Below are positions 27,181-36,420 of a DNA stretch of 64,000 nt, piece by piece. The DNA is taken from contig CP179201.1 in the NCBI GenBank assembly GCA_051201605.1, positions 1,426,001-1,490,000 of the forward strand, given 5' to 3'. The position numbers and the translations under genes are program-made. The DNA is from CABZJG01 sp902512685 (GTDB lineage: Bacteria; Pseudomonadota; Alphaproteobacteria; Rhodobacterales; Rhodobacteraceae). Within the stretch, counting starts at the first letter, position 1. Each line of letters opens with the position of its first letter. A model generated the notes under the pieces. The model worked only from the letters and a program-made list of their open reading frames with translations. It was not told where the DNA came from and ran no database searches.

Positions 27181-30144
27181 ATGTTAGAAAATTTTAAGCA
27201 TGCTTTAGAGACTTGGCCTAGGGACTCAAATATAGAGACAGTATTAATACCAGACGATCAAAAGTATATAGCATCATCAATTTCATCGAAATCAAAGCTT
27301 ATGCAAGGTTACTTGGTTCGATTGGAAGCAGTTAAGCCAGACGACGATGATTTATATGATAAGGCTTACACCGACAGCCATTTTATTTCTGGATTTGGGC
27401 AAATAATTGAGTCAGAAAAAATCCACCACTTAGGTCAGCTTGCTGAGTTGATTTCTGATTTGGCACGCTATTTTCGAAGTTACTCAAATTTTTCTATGCT
27501 GTATTTATATGGTTTAATCTTAGATAAATTGAATGAAGTTTGTGATCAGTTAATGAAAGACTCGGCAATAAATGTAGACATTTCAGACGTGGTTAGTGAG
27601 TGTTCAATTTATTTAATTGACCCCTTGGATCAAGCCCTTAATCAGGAGCGTGTGAAACGAGAAGAACGTGCTAATTTAGAATTATCTAGCATTCCCAAAA
27701 GCCCTCAAAAAGCTGCTCCTATACCTTTGCCAGAAAGCCCTAATGTTGAAGTAGATTTAGATATAGAAGAAGAGCCGGAGGAAATTAACATTCCACCAGA
27801 AAAAATTGGTCTGATCAGTGATTTTTGCGAAGAAGTCTGGGAAAGCATACAGACAAGTGAAAACCTTTTGATTGAGCTTGAAAATAGCCCTGATTCTAAA
27901 GACTTAATTAATGAACTTTTTAGAGCCGTACATACAGTTAAAGGTGGTTCAAGATTATTAGAAATAAAGAAAATTGAAAAACTATCGCACGAACTAGAGA
28001 CAGTTTTAGATCAGGTCAGGTCAGATCTAAAAGCCCTGACGCCCGGCCTCATTGATGTAGCGCTTGCTTGTATAAATAGAATTCATGATATTACGCAAGA
28101 AGTTGCGAGTCGGGGGCCCATAAATACAAGAGTCAATGATTTGATTGCATCTTTGAAGGCTAGTTCGGATATAAGTGTATCACCCTCACCTAGTGATAAC
28201 AGTGTAGTGCAAGAAGCCGAACAAGCACAAGGATCTCCAGATGAAAAACAAATCTCAAAAAATAAAGAAAGTCCAAAATCGGGAAATGTAATTCGAGAAG
28301 ATTCGATTAAGGTTTCTGCAGATAAATTAGATAGCGTTTTGAATGCGTCATCTGAAGTGTATATTACCAGAATTCGCTTGGAAAATGACCAAAAGCACTT
28401 AACGGATGCCATAAATCGAATGCATGAGGACATACAAGAACTTGGAAAAGAACTAGATAAAAGGCTAACTAAAAACTCTGCAAATGCGGCAAAAGAAATA
28501 GTTTCGCATGGAAATATGCGAGAACTAGGAGGAGATAAATTAAAGGGCCTTGAACAGAATGAACTCTCTGAACCCTTAATTGGAACGCAAAACGATCTAA
28601 TTATTGGGATCGAGAGATTATCCATTCAAAATAAAAGCTTACAAAAAAATATTGAGGATTTAGAGGTATTAAGTTCTAGGCTTCAAAGTGGAGCAATGAA
28701 CTTTCGAATGGTCCCTATTTCTAATCTTTTTAATAGGTTCCCCGCACAAGTAAGAGATATAGCTCGGCAAATTGGTAAACGCGTAGAGTTGCGGATTTCT
28801 GGTGCAGAAACAGAACTAGATAAAATCTTAATCAATCAATTAGCTGATCCTCTGCTTCACCTAATACGAAATTCTATTGACCACGGAATTGAGAATCCAA
28901 AAACACGGGTTGAAATCAAGAAGCAAGAGGTGGGCCAAATTAATTTGCGCGCTTACTATTTAGGATCCAACGCGATTATCGAAATTGAGGATGATGGTAA
29001 GGGGATAGACGCGAACATTATTTTAAAAAAAGCAATTGAAAAGGGATTGATTGCTGATGGTCAAAAAACCGACATACCGGAAAAGGAGATATTTGACTTC
29101 ATATTTGAACCTGGGTTTTCATCAGCAGAACAGGTCACAGAGCTCTCCGGTCGAGGTGTTGGTATGGACGTAGTCAAGACTTCTATATCGCGAATGCAAG
29201 GTTCAATTAAGGTCCAGAGTAAAGTAAACTCGGGGACTATGGTTACATTGCGATTGCCTTTAACACTCGCAGTAGTGGGTATTCTGTTGGTATCTGAAAA
29301 TGGTTACGAGTTTGCATTCCCGATCTTGAATGTCGATGAAGTTATTCATGTAAATTTAACTAGAGATATTAAAAGAATTAACGAGACCTTAGTATACAAT
29401 TTCCGCTCAGAGCTTGTTGCTGTAAATTATTTGTCTGATTTTTTAAATTACCCTAAAAATCCATACCAAACAGGTGATAATTTTTTGTTGATTTTAAATG
29501 ATGGTGAAAACAAAATCGGTGTTATTGTAGATGCTGTTTTGGGTCGCCAAAATGTTTTGTTGAAACAGTTGGGTAGCTTGATAGAAACGGCGCCATTCGT
29601 AATCGGCTGCACCATTTTATCGAACAGCAAGTTAGTTTTAATCCTTAACGTATTAGAATTGACCCAGCATGACACAAAATCTGAAACTGCTATGGTTTAT
29701 GAAAAGATTGAACGTGTCGATGAAGTCGAACTTCAAAGGAGTTCTAAAAATATTTTTGTAGTTGATGACTCTGGAATCCAGCGGAAAAGGATCTGCAGTT
29801 TCCTTGAAGGTAGTGGCTATAAAACAATGCAAGCATCAGATGGTTATGAAGCTCTTGAACTCGCCAAAGATGAGAAAGTAAATGCATTTTGCATTGATAT
29901 CCAAATGCCATTAATGGACGGCTATGAATTGATTGACAGACTAAGACGCCAAACGGACCATCAAAACACCCCTATATTTGTGATTTCTGGCGTACATATG
30001 AATAAAGAAAACGCAGTTACGCTTTTAAGTGAGAATAAATTTCAAAATTTTTATGAGAAACCGGTAGATTTGGAAAGTCTATTGGCTGACTTAGACCAAC
30101 ACTGCCAGATAAATCAAAGCGCAAACTCCCTGGAAATAGTTTGA
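27181..30144 (+). CDS. cheA: Hybrid CheA histidine kinase with C-terminal receiver
   Basis: A 987-residue kinase. An N-terminal helical region (1-160) is of unknown function. The Hpt domain is about 205-310 with phospho-acceptor His251 (FRAVHTVKGGSRLL). Dimerisation is about 375-525 and the ATPase about 540-690 (LIRNSIDHGIENP, DDGKGID, GRGVGMDVVK). A CheW-like regulatory domain (to about 835) and an intact receiver (about 860-985, VVDDS, CIDIQMPLMDG, EKPV) follow. The fused receiver may replace a separate CheY as phosphate sink or transfer hub. The stop overlaps the next ATG (TGATG), so its partner is probably the cyclase. Confidence 0.93.
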   Translation: MLENFKHALETWPRDSNIETVLIPDDQKYIASSISSKSKLMQGYLVRLEAVKPDDDDLYDKAYTDSHFISGFGQIIESEKIHHLGQLAELISDLARYFRSYSNFSMLYLYGLILDKLNEVCDQLMKDSAINVDISDVVSECSIYLIDPLDQALNQERVKREERANLELSSIPKSPQKAAPIPLPESPNVEVDLDIEEEPEEINIPPEKIGLISDFCEEVWESIQTSENLLIELENSPDSKDLINELFRAVHTVKGGSRLLEIKKIEKLSHELETVLDQVRSDLKALTPGLIDVALACINRIHDITQEVASRGPINTRVNDLIASLKASSDISVSPSPSDNSVVQEAEQAQGSPDEKQISKNKESPKSGNVIREDSIKVSADKLDSVLNASSEVYITRIRLENDQKHLTDAINRMHEDIQELGKELDKRLTKNSANAAKEIVSHGNMRELGGDKLKGLEQNELSEPLIGTQNDLIIGIERLSIQNKSLQKNIEDLEVLSSRLQSGAMNFRMVPISNLFNRFPAQVRDIARQIGKRVELRISGAETELDKILINQLADPLLHLIRNSIDHGIENPKTRVEIKKQEVGQINLRAYYLGSNAIIEIEDDGKGIDANIILKKAIEKGLIADGQKTDIPEKEIFDFIFEPGFSSAEQVTELSGRGVGMDVVKTSISRMQGSIKVQSKVNSGTMVTLRLPLTLAVVGILLVSENGYEFAFPILNVDEVIHVNLTRDIKRINETLVYNFRSELVAVNYLSDFLNYPKNPYQTGDNFLLILNDGENKIGVIVDAVLGRQNVLLKQLGSLIETAPFVIGCTILSNSKLVLILNVLELTQHDTKSETAMVYEKIERVDEVELQRSSKNIFVVDDSGIQRKRICSFLEGSGYKTMQASDGYEALELAKDEKVNAFCIDIQMPLMDGYELIDRLRRQTDHQNTPIFVISGVHMNKENAVTLLSENKFQNFYEKPVDLESLLADLDQHCQINQSANSLEIV

Positions 30145-32162
30145 TGAGTGTTGAGAAAAATAATCAGACGGCGGATTTAATATTCTGCATTGAAAATGAT
30201 GAGTTTCGGAAATATTTAGAAATTTCGGCAAAGAGTTTCTCGGAGAATGTTAAATTTTTGAAGATTGAGAATGTTCCAAGGACGATAGCTGAGAACACAG
30301 ATGCAACATTGATCCTACAGTCTGACAGAAATGAGGGAATTTTTTTTGATATTGGGAAAAAGCTGAAGGGAGTTTTTTTCAAAGATCTTAAGATTATATT
30401 CTTGTCATTTGATTATTTAATTAAATCTGATGCAATAAAAGGCTTTTCTTCATTTTTACAGGCGCCATGTACTTTAGAGGCTATAAGCAAAGAGGCGCAA
30501 AGGCTTAACGACAGTAAGAAAAAAATTCTTCTGATTGATGACTCAAAGCTTGTTCACAAAAACTTAGTTGACCCACTCAAAGCAAAAGGATTTTTGGTAG
30601 ACCAAGCATTTAACGGTAAGCAAGGCCTTGAGATGGCAATTTCTGTAAAACCTGACCTTATTATTTGTGACATTGAAATGCCGGTGATGAACGGGTTTGA
30701 GGCCTGCGCAGCAATTCGAGCGCATGACGAAACAAAAGATACTTATATTATAATGTCGAGTACTCTCAGATCTGCAGAAGATCAACGAAAAGGTTTCGCC
30801 GCTGGAGTGGATGAGTATATGCCAAAACCTGTGATATTTGATGATCTTTTAGAGAGGGTGAAGCGAGCGTTTACTCTGGAAGCGTCACTGAGAGAAAAGA
30901 TCCTAATCATCGACCAAGATAATGCCGAAGCGGAAACAATTTCAAATTTTTTAAACAAACAAGGATTTGCCTCAAAAGTGGTTGGGAGTATTGCAGAAGG
31001 TAAGCGGGCACTTAAAAAAATCTCTAGTGATCTAATTCTCACTGAAACCAACCCTGTGGATGGTTCTATAATTGATATTGCAAAAATTTGCGATGCCGAG
31101 TTTACCAACCAAGACTTAGCTTTTATTGCTTTGGTGAAGCAAGACAATGAAGCTGATAGGCGGATGGCACTAAATGCTGGAGCAAAAGATACTGTTGCTA
31201 CCCCAATGACAGGAGAAGCCTTGGCTGCTGTAGTGGAAAGAACAATTGCTGAATTAAGGTCAGAACGTGAACGAAACCAATTCCAACGCTACGTATCTAA
31301 AGCATCTTTTCAGTCAGCTTTAGAAAAATCGGTACTTAGTGAGCTTCCTGTCTCATCAAGAGCTGAAAGACGAAAAGCAATTGTTTTTTTCATTGATATT
31401 GCTCAATTCACGGGGAGGTGTGAGCGGTATAGCCCAGAGGAAATAGTGTCTCAAATTAATGATATGTTTGAAAAAATAACAGAGGTCATTACGATAGAAG
31501 GGGGAGATATCGACAAATTTATGGGAGACGCTTGTATGTCTTTCTGGTTTGATGAGGGGAGTTCCAATAATCACGAAAAATGCATTTCTGCAGTCCTTAA
31601 AATTCAAAAAGAAATAGCCGAACTCAATGCTTCAGATGAAATACTCAAGAAAGATCCTCTTCAAATTCGTATGGGACTAAATTCTGGTGATGTAATACTT
31701 TGCGATCTTGGGGCAGTGAAAGCGAGGGTAGATCTTACAATGATTGGTGACGCCGTTAATATCGCTGCTCGTTTAGAAACTGCATGTTCTAAGTATGGAA
31801 TAGATAACTTAATCAGTGGTTCAATCTCGGAAGATGTTAAAGATATATTTACCATAAGGCTTATTGATAAAATACATGTTTACGGAAAAACAGCTCCAGT
31901 TTCTTGTTATGAGGCGATTAATCATTCGAAATATGCTTCTGAGGAAGAAAAAGAACTAGTGACAATATTTGATGAAGCTTTCAATGAATATGAGCGCGGC
32001 AATTTCCCTGAAGCCAAAGCTCTTTTTACTAAAACATCGGAAATAGAACCTGACCGAGGTTATATCTCCAATCCTTCTTTGGAATATATCAAACGCTGTG
32101 AATATTTGATTACTAATCCACCAAGCAACTGGGATGGTACGTGGAAAATGGATTCTAAATAA
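30144..32162 (+). CDS. Triple-receiver class III adenylyl cyclase, chemosensory effector
   Basis: About 672 residues. Receiver 1 (11-120) lacks the acidic residues. Receiver 2 (127-242) is complete: Asp132/133, Asp176 (CDIEMPVMNG), Lys228. Receiver 3 (252-368) keeps Asp257/259 but has Glu301 at the phospho-site and no Lys. A helical linker leads to the cyclase domain (about 410-600): metal Asp418 (FIDIAQFT) and Asp462 (KFMGDACMSFW), Lys458, DLTMIGDAVNIAARLE. The Lys and the Asp of VDLT suggest ATP as substrate. A TPR-like tail follows. ATG 30144 overlaps the cheA stop. It should make cAMP on phosphorylation by CheA. Confidence 0.88.
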   Translation: MSVEKNNQTADLIFCIENDEFRKYLEISAKSFSENVKFLKIENVPRTIAENTDATLILQSDRNEGIFFDIGKKLKGVFFKDLKIIFLSFDYLIKSDAIKGFSSFLQAPCTLEAISKEAQRLNDSKKKILLIDDSKLVHKNLVDPLKAKGFLVDQAFNGKQGLEMAISVKPDLIICDIEMPVMNGFEACAAIRAHDETKDTYIIMSSTLRSAEDQRKGFAAGVDEYMPKPVIFDDLLERVKRAFTLEASLREKILIIDQDNAEAETISNFLNKQGFASKVVGSIAEGKRALKKISSDLILTETNPVDGSIIDIAKICDAEFTNQDLAFIALVKQDNEADRRMALNAGAKDTVATPMTGEALAAVVERTIAELRSERERNQFQRYVSKASFQSALEKSVLSELPVSSRAERRKAIVFFIDIAQFTGRCERYSPEEIVSQINDMFEKITEVITIEGGDIDKFMGDACMSFWFDEGSSNNHEKCISAVLKIQKEIAELNASDEILKKDPLQIRMGLNSGDVILCDLGAVKARVDLTMIGDAVNIAARLETACSKYGIDNLISGSISEDVKDIFTIRLIDKIHVYGKTAPVSCYEAINHSKYASEEEKELVTIFDEAFNEYERGNFPEAKALFTKTSEIEPDRGYISNPSLEYIKRCEYLITNPPSNWDGTWKMDSK

Positions 32163-32170
32163 GGATAAGT

Positions 32171-32986
32171 ATGAGCCAATCTAAAGATTACGCATTTATA
32201 AGAGAATATTTGCACTATAATTTTGGGCTTGAGTTACCAGAAAAGCTCAGGCCTCTCACGAGTTCAAAATTATCGTTATTCGCGAAGAAATATAAGATAA
32301 AAGATTGGGTTAGTTTCCTTAGTGGTTTAAAAAAGAGCCTGAACGACGAAATTGTTGATGACTTTATTGATATCTTCGTAGTCGGGCACACGTCATTTTT
32401 TAGAAACCGCAAGCAATTCGACTTTTTAAAAAAAACAATTTTACCAGAGTTTCTGAGTACGAACTCAAGCAATGAGACGATTGATTTAAGAATTTGGAGT
32501 GCTGGTTGTTCTACAGGGGAGGAACCTTACTCAATTCTCATAAGCTTAATGGAATATTTTGGCAAAAACTATAGTGATATCATCTGTGGTGTTCTTGCTA
32601 CTGATATATCGCAAAAATCATTAGATAATGCGATTCGTGGGCAATATGCAAATGTGAAAGCAGGTTCAAAAATCAAGCAATATCTTGCTCCTTATATTCG
32701 CAATGTCGGCGACGAGACCTTCGAAATAAAAAAATCCGTACGAAAAGAAGTTACCTTTAGAAAGTTTAATCTAACAAAGAGAATTTACCCATTTAAAGAT
32801 CGATTTCATATAATTTTCTGCCGAAACGTTTTTTTTTATTTTAGTGATGAATGCCGTCATCGAGCACAATCAAAAATAGCAAATAGTTTAGATCAGGGTG
32901 GTTACTTATTTTTAGGAGATGCGGAAAAATTTGATTTTAAGATTTATGGCCTTTCTAGAATAGGCAACGGTATCTACAGAAAATGA
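32171..32986 (+). CDS. cheR: CheR chemoreceptor methyltransferase
   Basis: A 271-residue SAM-dependent glutamate methyltransferase for receptor adaptation. The small helical N-terminal domain is about 1-75 and the catalytic domain follows with TSFFRNRKQFDFL, the SAM motif RIWSAGCSTGEEPYSI, DISQKSLDNAIRGQY and FHIIFCRNVFFYF. Length is normal and no TPR tail is present. It starts 9 bp after the cyclase gene and its stop overlaps the cheB ATG, so the adaptation pair is translationally linked. Confidence 0.93.
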   Translation: MSQSKDYAFIREYLHYNFGLELPEKLRPLTSSKLSLFAKKYKIKDWVSFLSGLKKSLNDEIVDDFIDIFVVGHTSFFRNRKQFDFLKKTILPEFLSTNSSNETIDLRIWSAGCSTGEEPYSILISLMEYFGKNYSDIICGVLATDISQKSLDNAIRGQYANVKAGSKIKQYLAPYIRNVGDETFEIKKSVRKEVTFRKFNLTKRIYPFKDRFHIIFCRNVFFYFSDECRHRAQSKIANSLDQGGYLFLGDAEKFDFKIYGLSRIGNGIYRK

Positions 32987-33990
32987 AACACAATGGTGTA
33001 AATATAATGAAACCACTGATTATTTTTATTTCACCGAATGCCACAACTCGGAGTTTAGCTCAGGAGTTTTTGAGAGAAAATTGGACTGGAGAGTTTAAAG
33101 TTTTTTCAACTATCAAAAATAAATCTCTGGATAAAATGAAAATTCATTTATTGCTTATAGATTTATCGGAGAGGTTTTTGATGGATATTAGTGATCTGAA
33201 TTCTGAGTTGTCTTGTGTAAAAGAAGAAGTACATTTTTTTTATGACAATGACTTGAGCGACTACTGCCTGCGCATTAAAATACCAAAGTCAGTTAATCTT
33301 AAGACTTATTGCAAACCTAAAGATGAGCAATTTGATTTTATCCGAACCAAGTTCAATGAACTCATTCCACTCGTCAAGCATAAATTTTCTTTACAACATG
33401 AAGAGGTATTTGATTTAAAACGGATACCTGATTTGATCGCAATCGGAGCTTCTACGGGAGGTCCAGATGCATTAGTAAAAATTATAAAAGAACTTAATTA
33501 TAATTTACCTCCAATTCTTATAGTTCTTCACATGGCTCCTAATTTCATCGAGGGTTTTTGTCGACGTTTACAGTCCCTTACCTCTCTGCATGTGATAGAA
33601 TTTCAAGAAGATCAAGCAATTCGCAAAAATTCAATTTTGGTGGCCTCGGGGAAATATCATATGACAGTTCATACCAAAGGTGGTGAACTTCATGCAATGG
33701 AGGGGGGAGCGGGAAAAGTACACGGACACTGCCCGAGTGTTGATATTTTATTCAACTCTATATCAGAATTGAAGGAATGTTATGTTGTCGGAGTTCTGCT
33801 AACTGGAATGGGTAAAGATGGGGCTCAAGGATTATTGAAAATAAAAAATTCAGGCGGATTAACAATTGCCCAGGATGAAGTGAGTTCTGCAATTTATGGT
33901 ATGCCCAAAGAAGCCAAAGAAATAGATGCGGCACAAATCATTATGGACCTTGAAAAATTATGTCGCCTCCTTGGGTCATTTTCAAATTAA
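32983..33990 (+). CDS. cheB: CheB methylesterase with degenerate receiver
   Basis: A 335-residue receptor methylesterase. The catalytic domain (about 148-330) has Ser157 (GASTGGPDA), His183 (VLHMAPNF) and Asp279 (LLTGMGKDGAQG). The N-terminal receiver-like part (10-110) lacks the acidic pair (ISPNA instead of DDS-type); Asp60 (LLIDLS) may mark the old phospho-site. Control by CheA phosphorylation is therefore doubtful. The start could be ATG 33007. Last gene of the cluster; no terminator seen. Confidence 0.9.
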   Translation: MKHNGVNIMKPLIIFISPNATTRSLAQEFLRENWTGEFKVFSTIKNKSLDKMKIHLLLIDLSERFLMDISDLNSELSCVKEEVHFFYDNDLSDYCLRIKIPKSVNLKTYCKPKDEQFDFIRTKFNELIPLVKHKFSLQHEEVFDLKRIPDLIAIGASTGGPDALVKIIKELNYNLPPILIVLHMAPNFIEGFCRRLQSLTSLHVIEFQEDQAIRKNSILVASGKYHMTVHTKGGELHAMEGGAGKVHGHCPSVDILFNSISELKECYVVGVLLTGMGKDGAQGLLKIKNSGGLTIAQDEVSSAIYGMPKEAKEIDAAQIIMDLEKLCRLLGSFSN

Positions 33991-34009
33991 GGCTCTCTTA
34001 CCCTTCTGC

Positions 34010-34274
34010 AAAATTGTCCAGCGCAATGCGGTAGATGCCTTCCAAGAGGTCGATCTGCTGCGCCATGGCGGCGTCCTGTCGAAAATCTTGAGCCTGACCC
34101 TTGATCATACCGAAAAGAAAGCTTCCAAATGACTGTCGAACATTTTACCCCCGACGATCTGCGCGCCTTTTCCGCGGCTGTTTTTGCCAGTGCGGGGCTG
34201 CCACAGGACCACGCAGACATCATTGCCCGCGACCTGATCAAGGCCAACCTGCGCGGGCTGGATTCGCATGGGCC
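34010..34274 (+). pseudogene. GC-rich remnant: gene tail plus Ldh2-family N-terminus
   Basis: Two coupled fragments, much richer in GC than the cluster they abut. The first frame ends VDAFQEVDLLRHGGVLSKIL then EKKASK and a stop (family unsure). Its TGA overlaps ATG 34129, which starts TVEHFTPDDLRAFSAAVF and continues to LIKANLRGLDSHG, the N-terminus of a malate/lactate dehydrogenase of the Ldh2 family. Homology stops dead at the SHG motif. It looks like a scrap of a core-genome operon left at an island junction. Confidence 0.6.
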
Positions 34275-34698
34275 TATCCTCTTTGCCTTTCCTGTGCTCC
34301 TGCAGTGTCTCTGCTGCTCTGTGGCCATAGGCGGGGAGTTTTGGCATCTTGGGGTCCATGCTTTAATTGTCACTCCTAGTCTGGGGAGTTTCAAGTCGCC
34401 CGGCAGTCTATTCGTGACACTTTCCCGCAAAAACTGACCAAGTGGTCCCAAAAGCGGTCCACAGTCGTTCACTTGCAAAGTCAGGTTTCCCACCTCTGCG
34501 GTCATTAGCTGCAGTGCGCTTAAGGGGCAGCTATGCGGACAAAGCTGCCCTTCCAGAATGCATTACGAACGGCAATTTGTCGGGTCTTTAAATCAAACAG
34601 CGTGAATTTATTTGATGCAGTCACTCGTAGGGTGCTTGTCATTGATAAATCTCGAAACCTTTCGAGGCTCCGTATAAATCAATAATTGAGCTACCGAT
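34275..34698. other. Non-coding junction, no gene seen
   Basis: No convincing gene. It holds an 8-bp hairpin (GGGCAGCT and AGCTGCCC, about 34526-34552) without a T-run, and the phrase GTGGTCCCAAAAGCGGTCC, which recurs in related form near 36590 and 52935. Confidence 0.4.
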
Positions 34699-35427
34699 TC
34701 AAGCTGACGCCGAGTTGTAAATGACCGGCATTTTCCCTGCCCATGTGTTCCACGTTTTGTCGGAATTGATCAGTTTGGCCATAAAGTGTGCTACGTTTAT
34801 ACGACTGGTAGTTCCTGCGTCAAATATCGCACTTCGAGTTGGGGACTCGAAAATCTTATAGTCCGTCACTTCAGTTTCATCGATTAGTCCGTCAGGACGG
34901 ACAGCGACCCATTGTATTTGCGGATGGTTCTGACCAATTTTTGTGCGTAAGTAGTCAGCGGCTTTTTCGTTGTCGACGTGGGGTGGCAGTACCAAACGAA
35001 GCAAGCCAATTATGCATTTTTGACTAAAAGAAATCCGCTCATATAAATCCTGGTTTCTGTTCCCAGTTGTGTTCATAAGAATGAATTTGAAGGGCTCAGT
35101 TGGTTCGTTTTCGCGAATAGCGTCGCACAAACGGCAGACCGCGTCAGTTACAAGCCTGCGGGGTCTTCCGTATATTCCTCGCAAGGTTAGATTGTGCCCC
35201 AAACAGGAAACCACCGCGTGACATCCTCGCACAAGAGTAATCATGTCAGTATTACTGATATCCAGAATGCTCTTTTCAATCACGGACAAATTGGCGTGGC
35301 CTTTTACCGTTTCAGGCAGGCTTTCAAGTGATCGTACAACGATCCTAACTGCTTGGCCGCAGTTAAGTAGTTCTTCCACGAGCAGACGTCCTGTAGCTCC
35401 ACTTGCTCCGACAATGAGAATAGTCAT
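34699..35427 (-). CDS. NmrA-like NAD(P)-binding protein
   Basis: A 242-residue atypical SDR with the N-terminal dinucleotide motif GASGATGRLLVEEL, a following basic Arg stretch (VVRSLESLP) and HAVVSCLGHN, and no YxxxK pair at the usual position. Such proteins sense redox state or act as quinone or flavin reductases. The gene is divergent from a LysR regulator, which probably controls it; the two starts are about 100 bp apart. Confidence 0.82.
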   Translation of the reverse strand: MTILIVGASGATGRLLVEELLNCGQAVRIVVRSLESLPETVKGHANLSVIEKSILDISNTDMITLVRGCHAVVSCLGHNLTLRGIYGRPRRLVTDAVCRLCDAIRENEPTEPFKFILMNTTGNRNQDLYERISFSQKCIIGLLRLVLPPHVDNEKAADYLRTKIGQNHPQIQWVAVRPDGLIDETEVTDYKIFESPTRSAIFDAGTTSRINVAHFMAKLINSDKTWNTWAGKMPVIYNSASA

Positions 35428-35517
35428 ATTCGTTCCAGTCCTCTTGGTTCTAGCTGTTGTCTGCGTGTCTAGAGTATTTTTTTATTTATGCGAATTGACT
35501 AATTTTTATGTTTTGAT

Positions 35518-35531
35518 ATGCATATATGCAT
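35518..35531. promoter_or_regulatory. 14-bp palindrome at the lysR start
   Basis: ATGCATATATGCAT is a perfect palindrome whose last three bases run into the ATG at 35530. It lies in the shared divergent region. It could be an autoregulatory operator, but it does not follow the usual T-N11-A LysR box. Confidence 0.35.
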
Positions 35532-36420
35532 GGATTGGCGATCGATCAAGTTTGATTGGAATAAAGCGCGGGCGTTTTTGGTGACCGCAGAGGAAGGCTC
35601 ACTATCTGCAGCCGCGCGTGCTTTGGACATGGCACAACCAACGCTTGGCCGTCAGGTCACTGGGCTCGAGCAAGAGCTGGGCATTGTTCTGTTTGAACGT
35701 GTAGGTCGCGGTCTACAGCTTACCCCTGGTGGTGCAGAGCTTTTGGATCATGTCCGCGTTATGGGGGATGCCGCAGGCCGTGTTTCGATGAATGCTCTTG
35801 GTCAATCGCAAGCGCTAGAAGGAAAAATCTGTATTTCTGCCAGTGAAACTTATGCCGCTGTGTTGTTACCTCCAATCATTGCTAAGTTACGCATTTTGGA
35901 ACCGGGTATTCATGTCGAAATTGTTGTCGCCAATCATGCAAGCGATCTGCGCCGCCGCGAAGCCGATATCGCAATCCGTAACTTTAGGCCGACGGAACCC
36001 GATCTGATTGCCAAGAAGGTCGGAGATGCTGATGCAGTACTATATGCAACGCCAGACTATATCGAAAGGATCGGCAACCCAACAAAGCCCCAAGAATTGC
36101 AGCATGCACATTTTGTGAATTTGGATCATGGCGGCATGATGATCAAAGGCCTAAATAGGCTCGGTCTTGGTTTGACCGAGGAAAACTTTCCGATTTTGAC
36201 GGAAAGCTATCTGGTCATGTGGGAACTTGTGCGCCAAGGGGCGGCCATCGGTATTCTGGACGCTCACATTGGCGATGCGGACCCAATCGTGCAACGTGTC
36301 CTCCCCGACCTTGAACCGCTAGTCTTCCCCATCTGGCTCGTTTCACACAGGGAACTCACTACGAGCCGCCGCATTCGAAGAGTCTTTGATTTTCTAGCTG
36401 AGGAGCTTCATCGAGGATAA
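35530..36420 (+). CDS. LysR-family transcriptional regulator
   Basis: About 296 residues. The winged HTH at about 10-65 is typical (FLVTAEEGSLSAAARALDMA, PTLGRQVTGLEQELG, LFERVGRGLQLTPGG). The substrate-binding domain follows from about 90 (GKICISASETYAAVLLPPII). ATG 35530 starts MDWRSIKFDWNKA; an ATG four codons earlier is possible and neither has a clear Shine-Dalgarno. Probable regulator of the divergent NmrA-like gene; the inducer is unknown. Confidence 0.88.
   Translation: MDWRSIKFDWNKARAFLVTAEEGSLSAAARALDMAQPTLGRQVTGLEQELGIVLFERVGRGLQLTPGGAELLDHVRVMGDAAGRVSMNALGQSQALEGKICISASETYAAVLLPPIIAKLRILEPGIHVEIVVANHASDLRRREADIAIRNFRPTEPDLIAKKVGDADAVLYATPDYIERIGNPTKPQELQHAHFVNLDHGGMMIKGLNRLGLGLTEENFPILTESYLVMWELVRQGAAIGILDAHIGDADPIVQRVLPDLEPLVFPIWLVSHRELTTSRRIRRVFDFLAEELHRG

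Noticed and set aside
23320..33990. The cluster as a standard flagellar chemotaxis operon
   Set aside because: No CheY, CheZ, CheD or flagellar genes; the visible effector is a cyclase. A motility role cannot be ruled out from this window alone.
34526..34552. Hairpin GGGCAGCT/AGCTGCCC as a terminator
   Set aside because: Perfect stem, but no T-run on either strand and no gene ending nearby.
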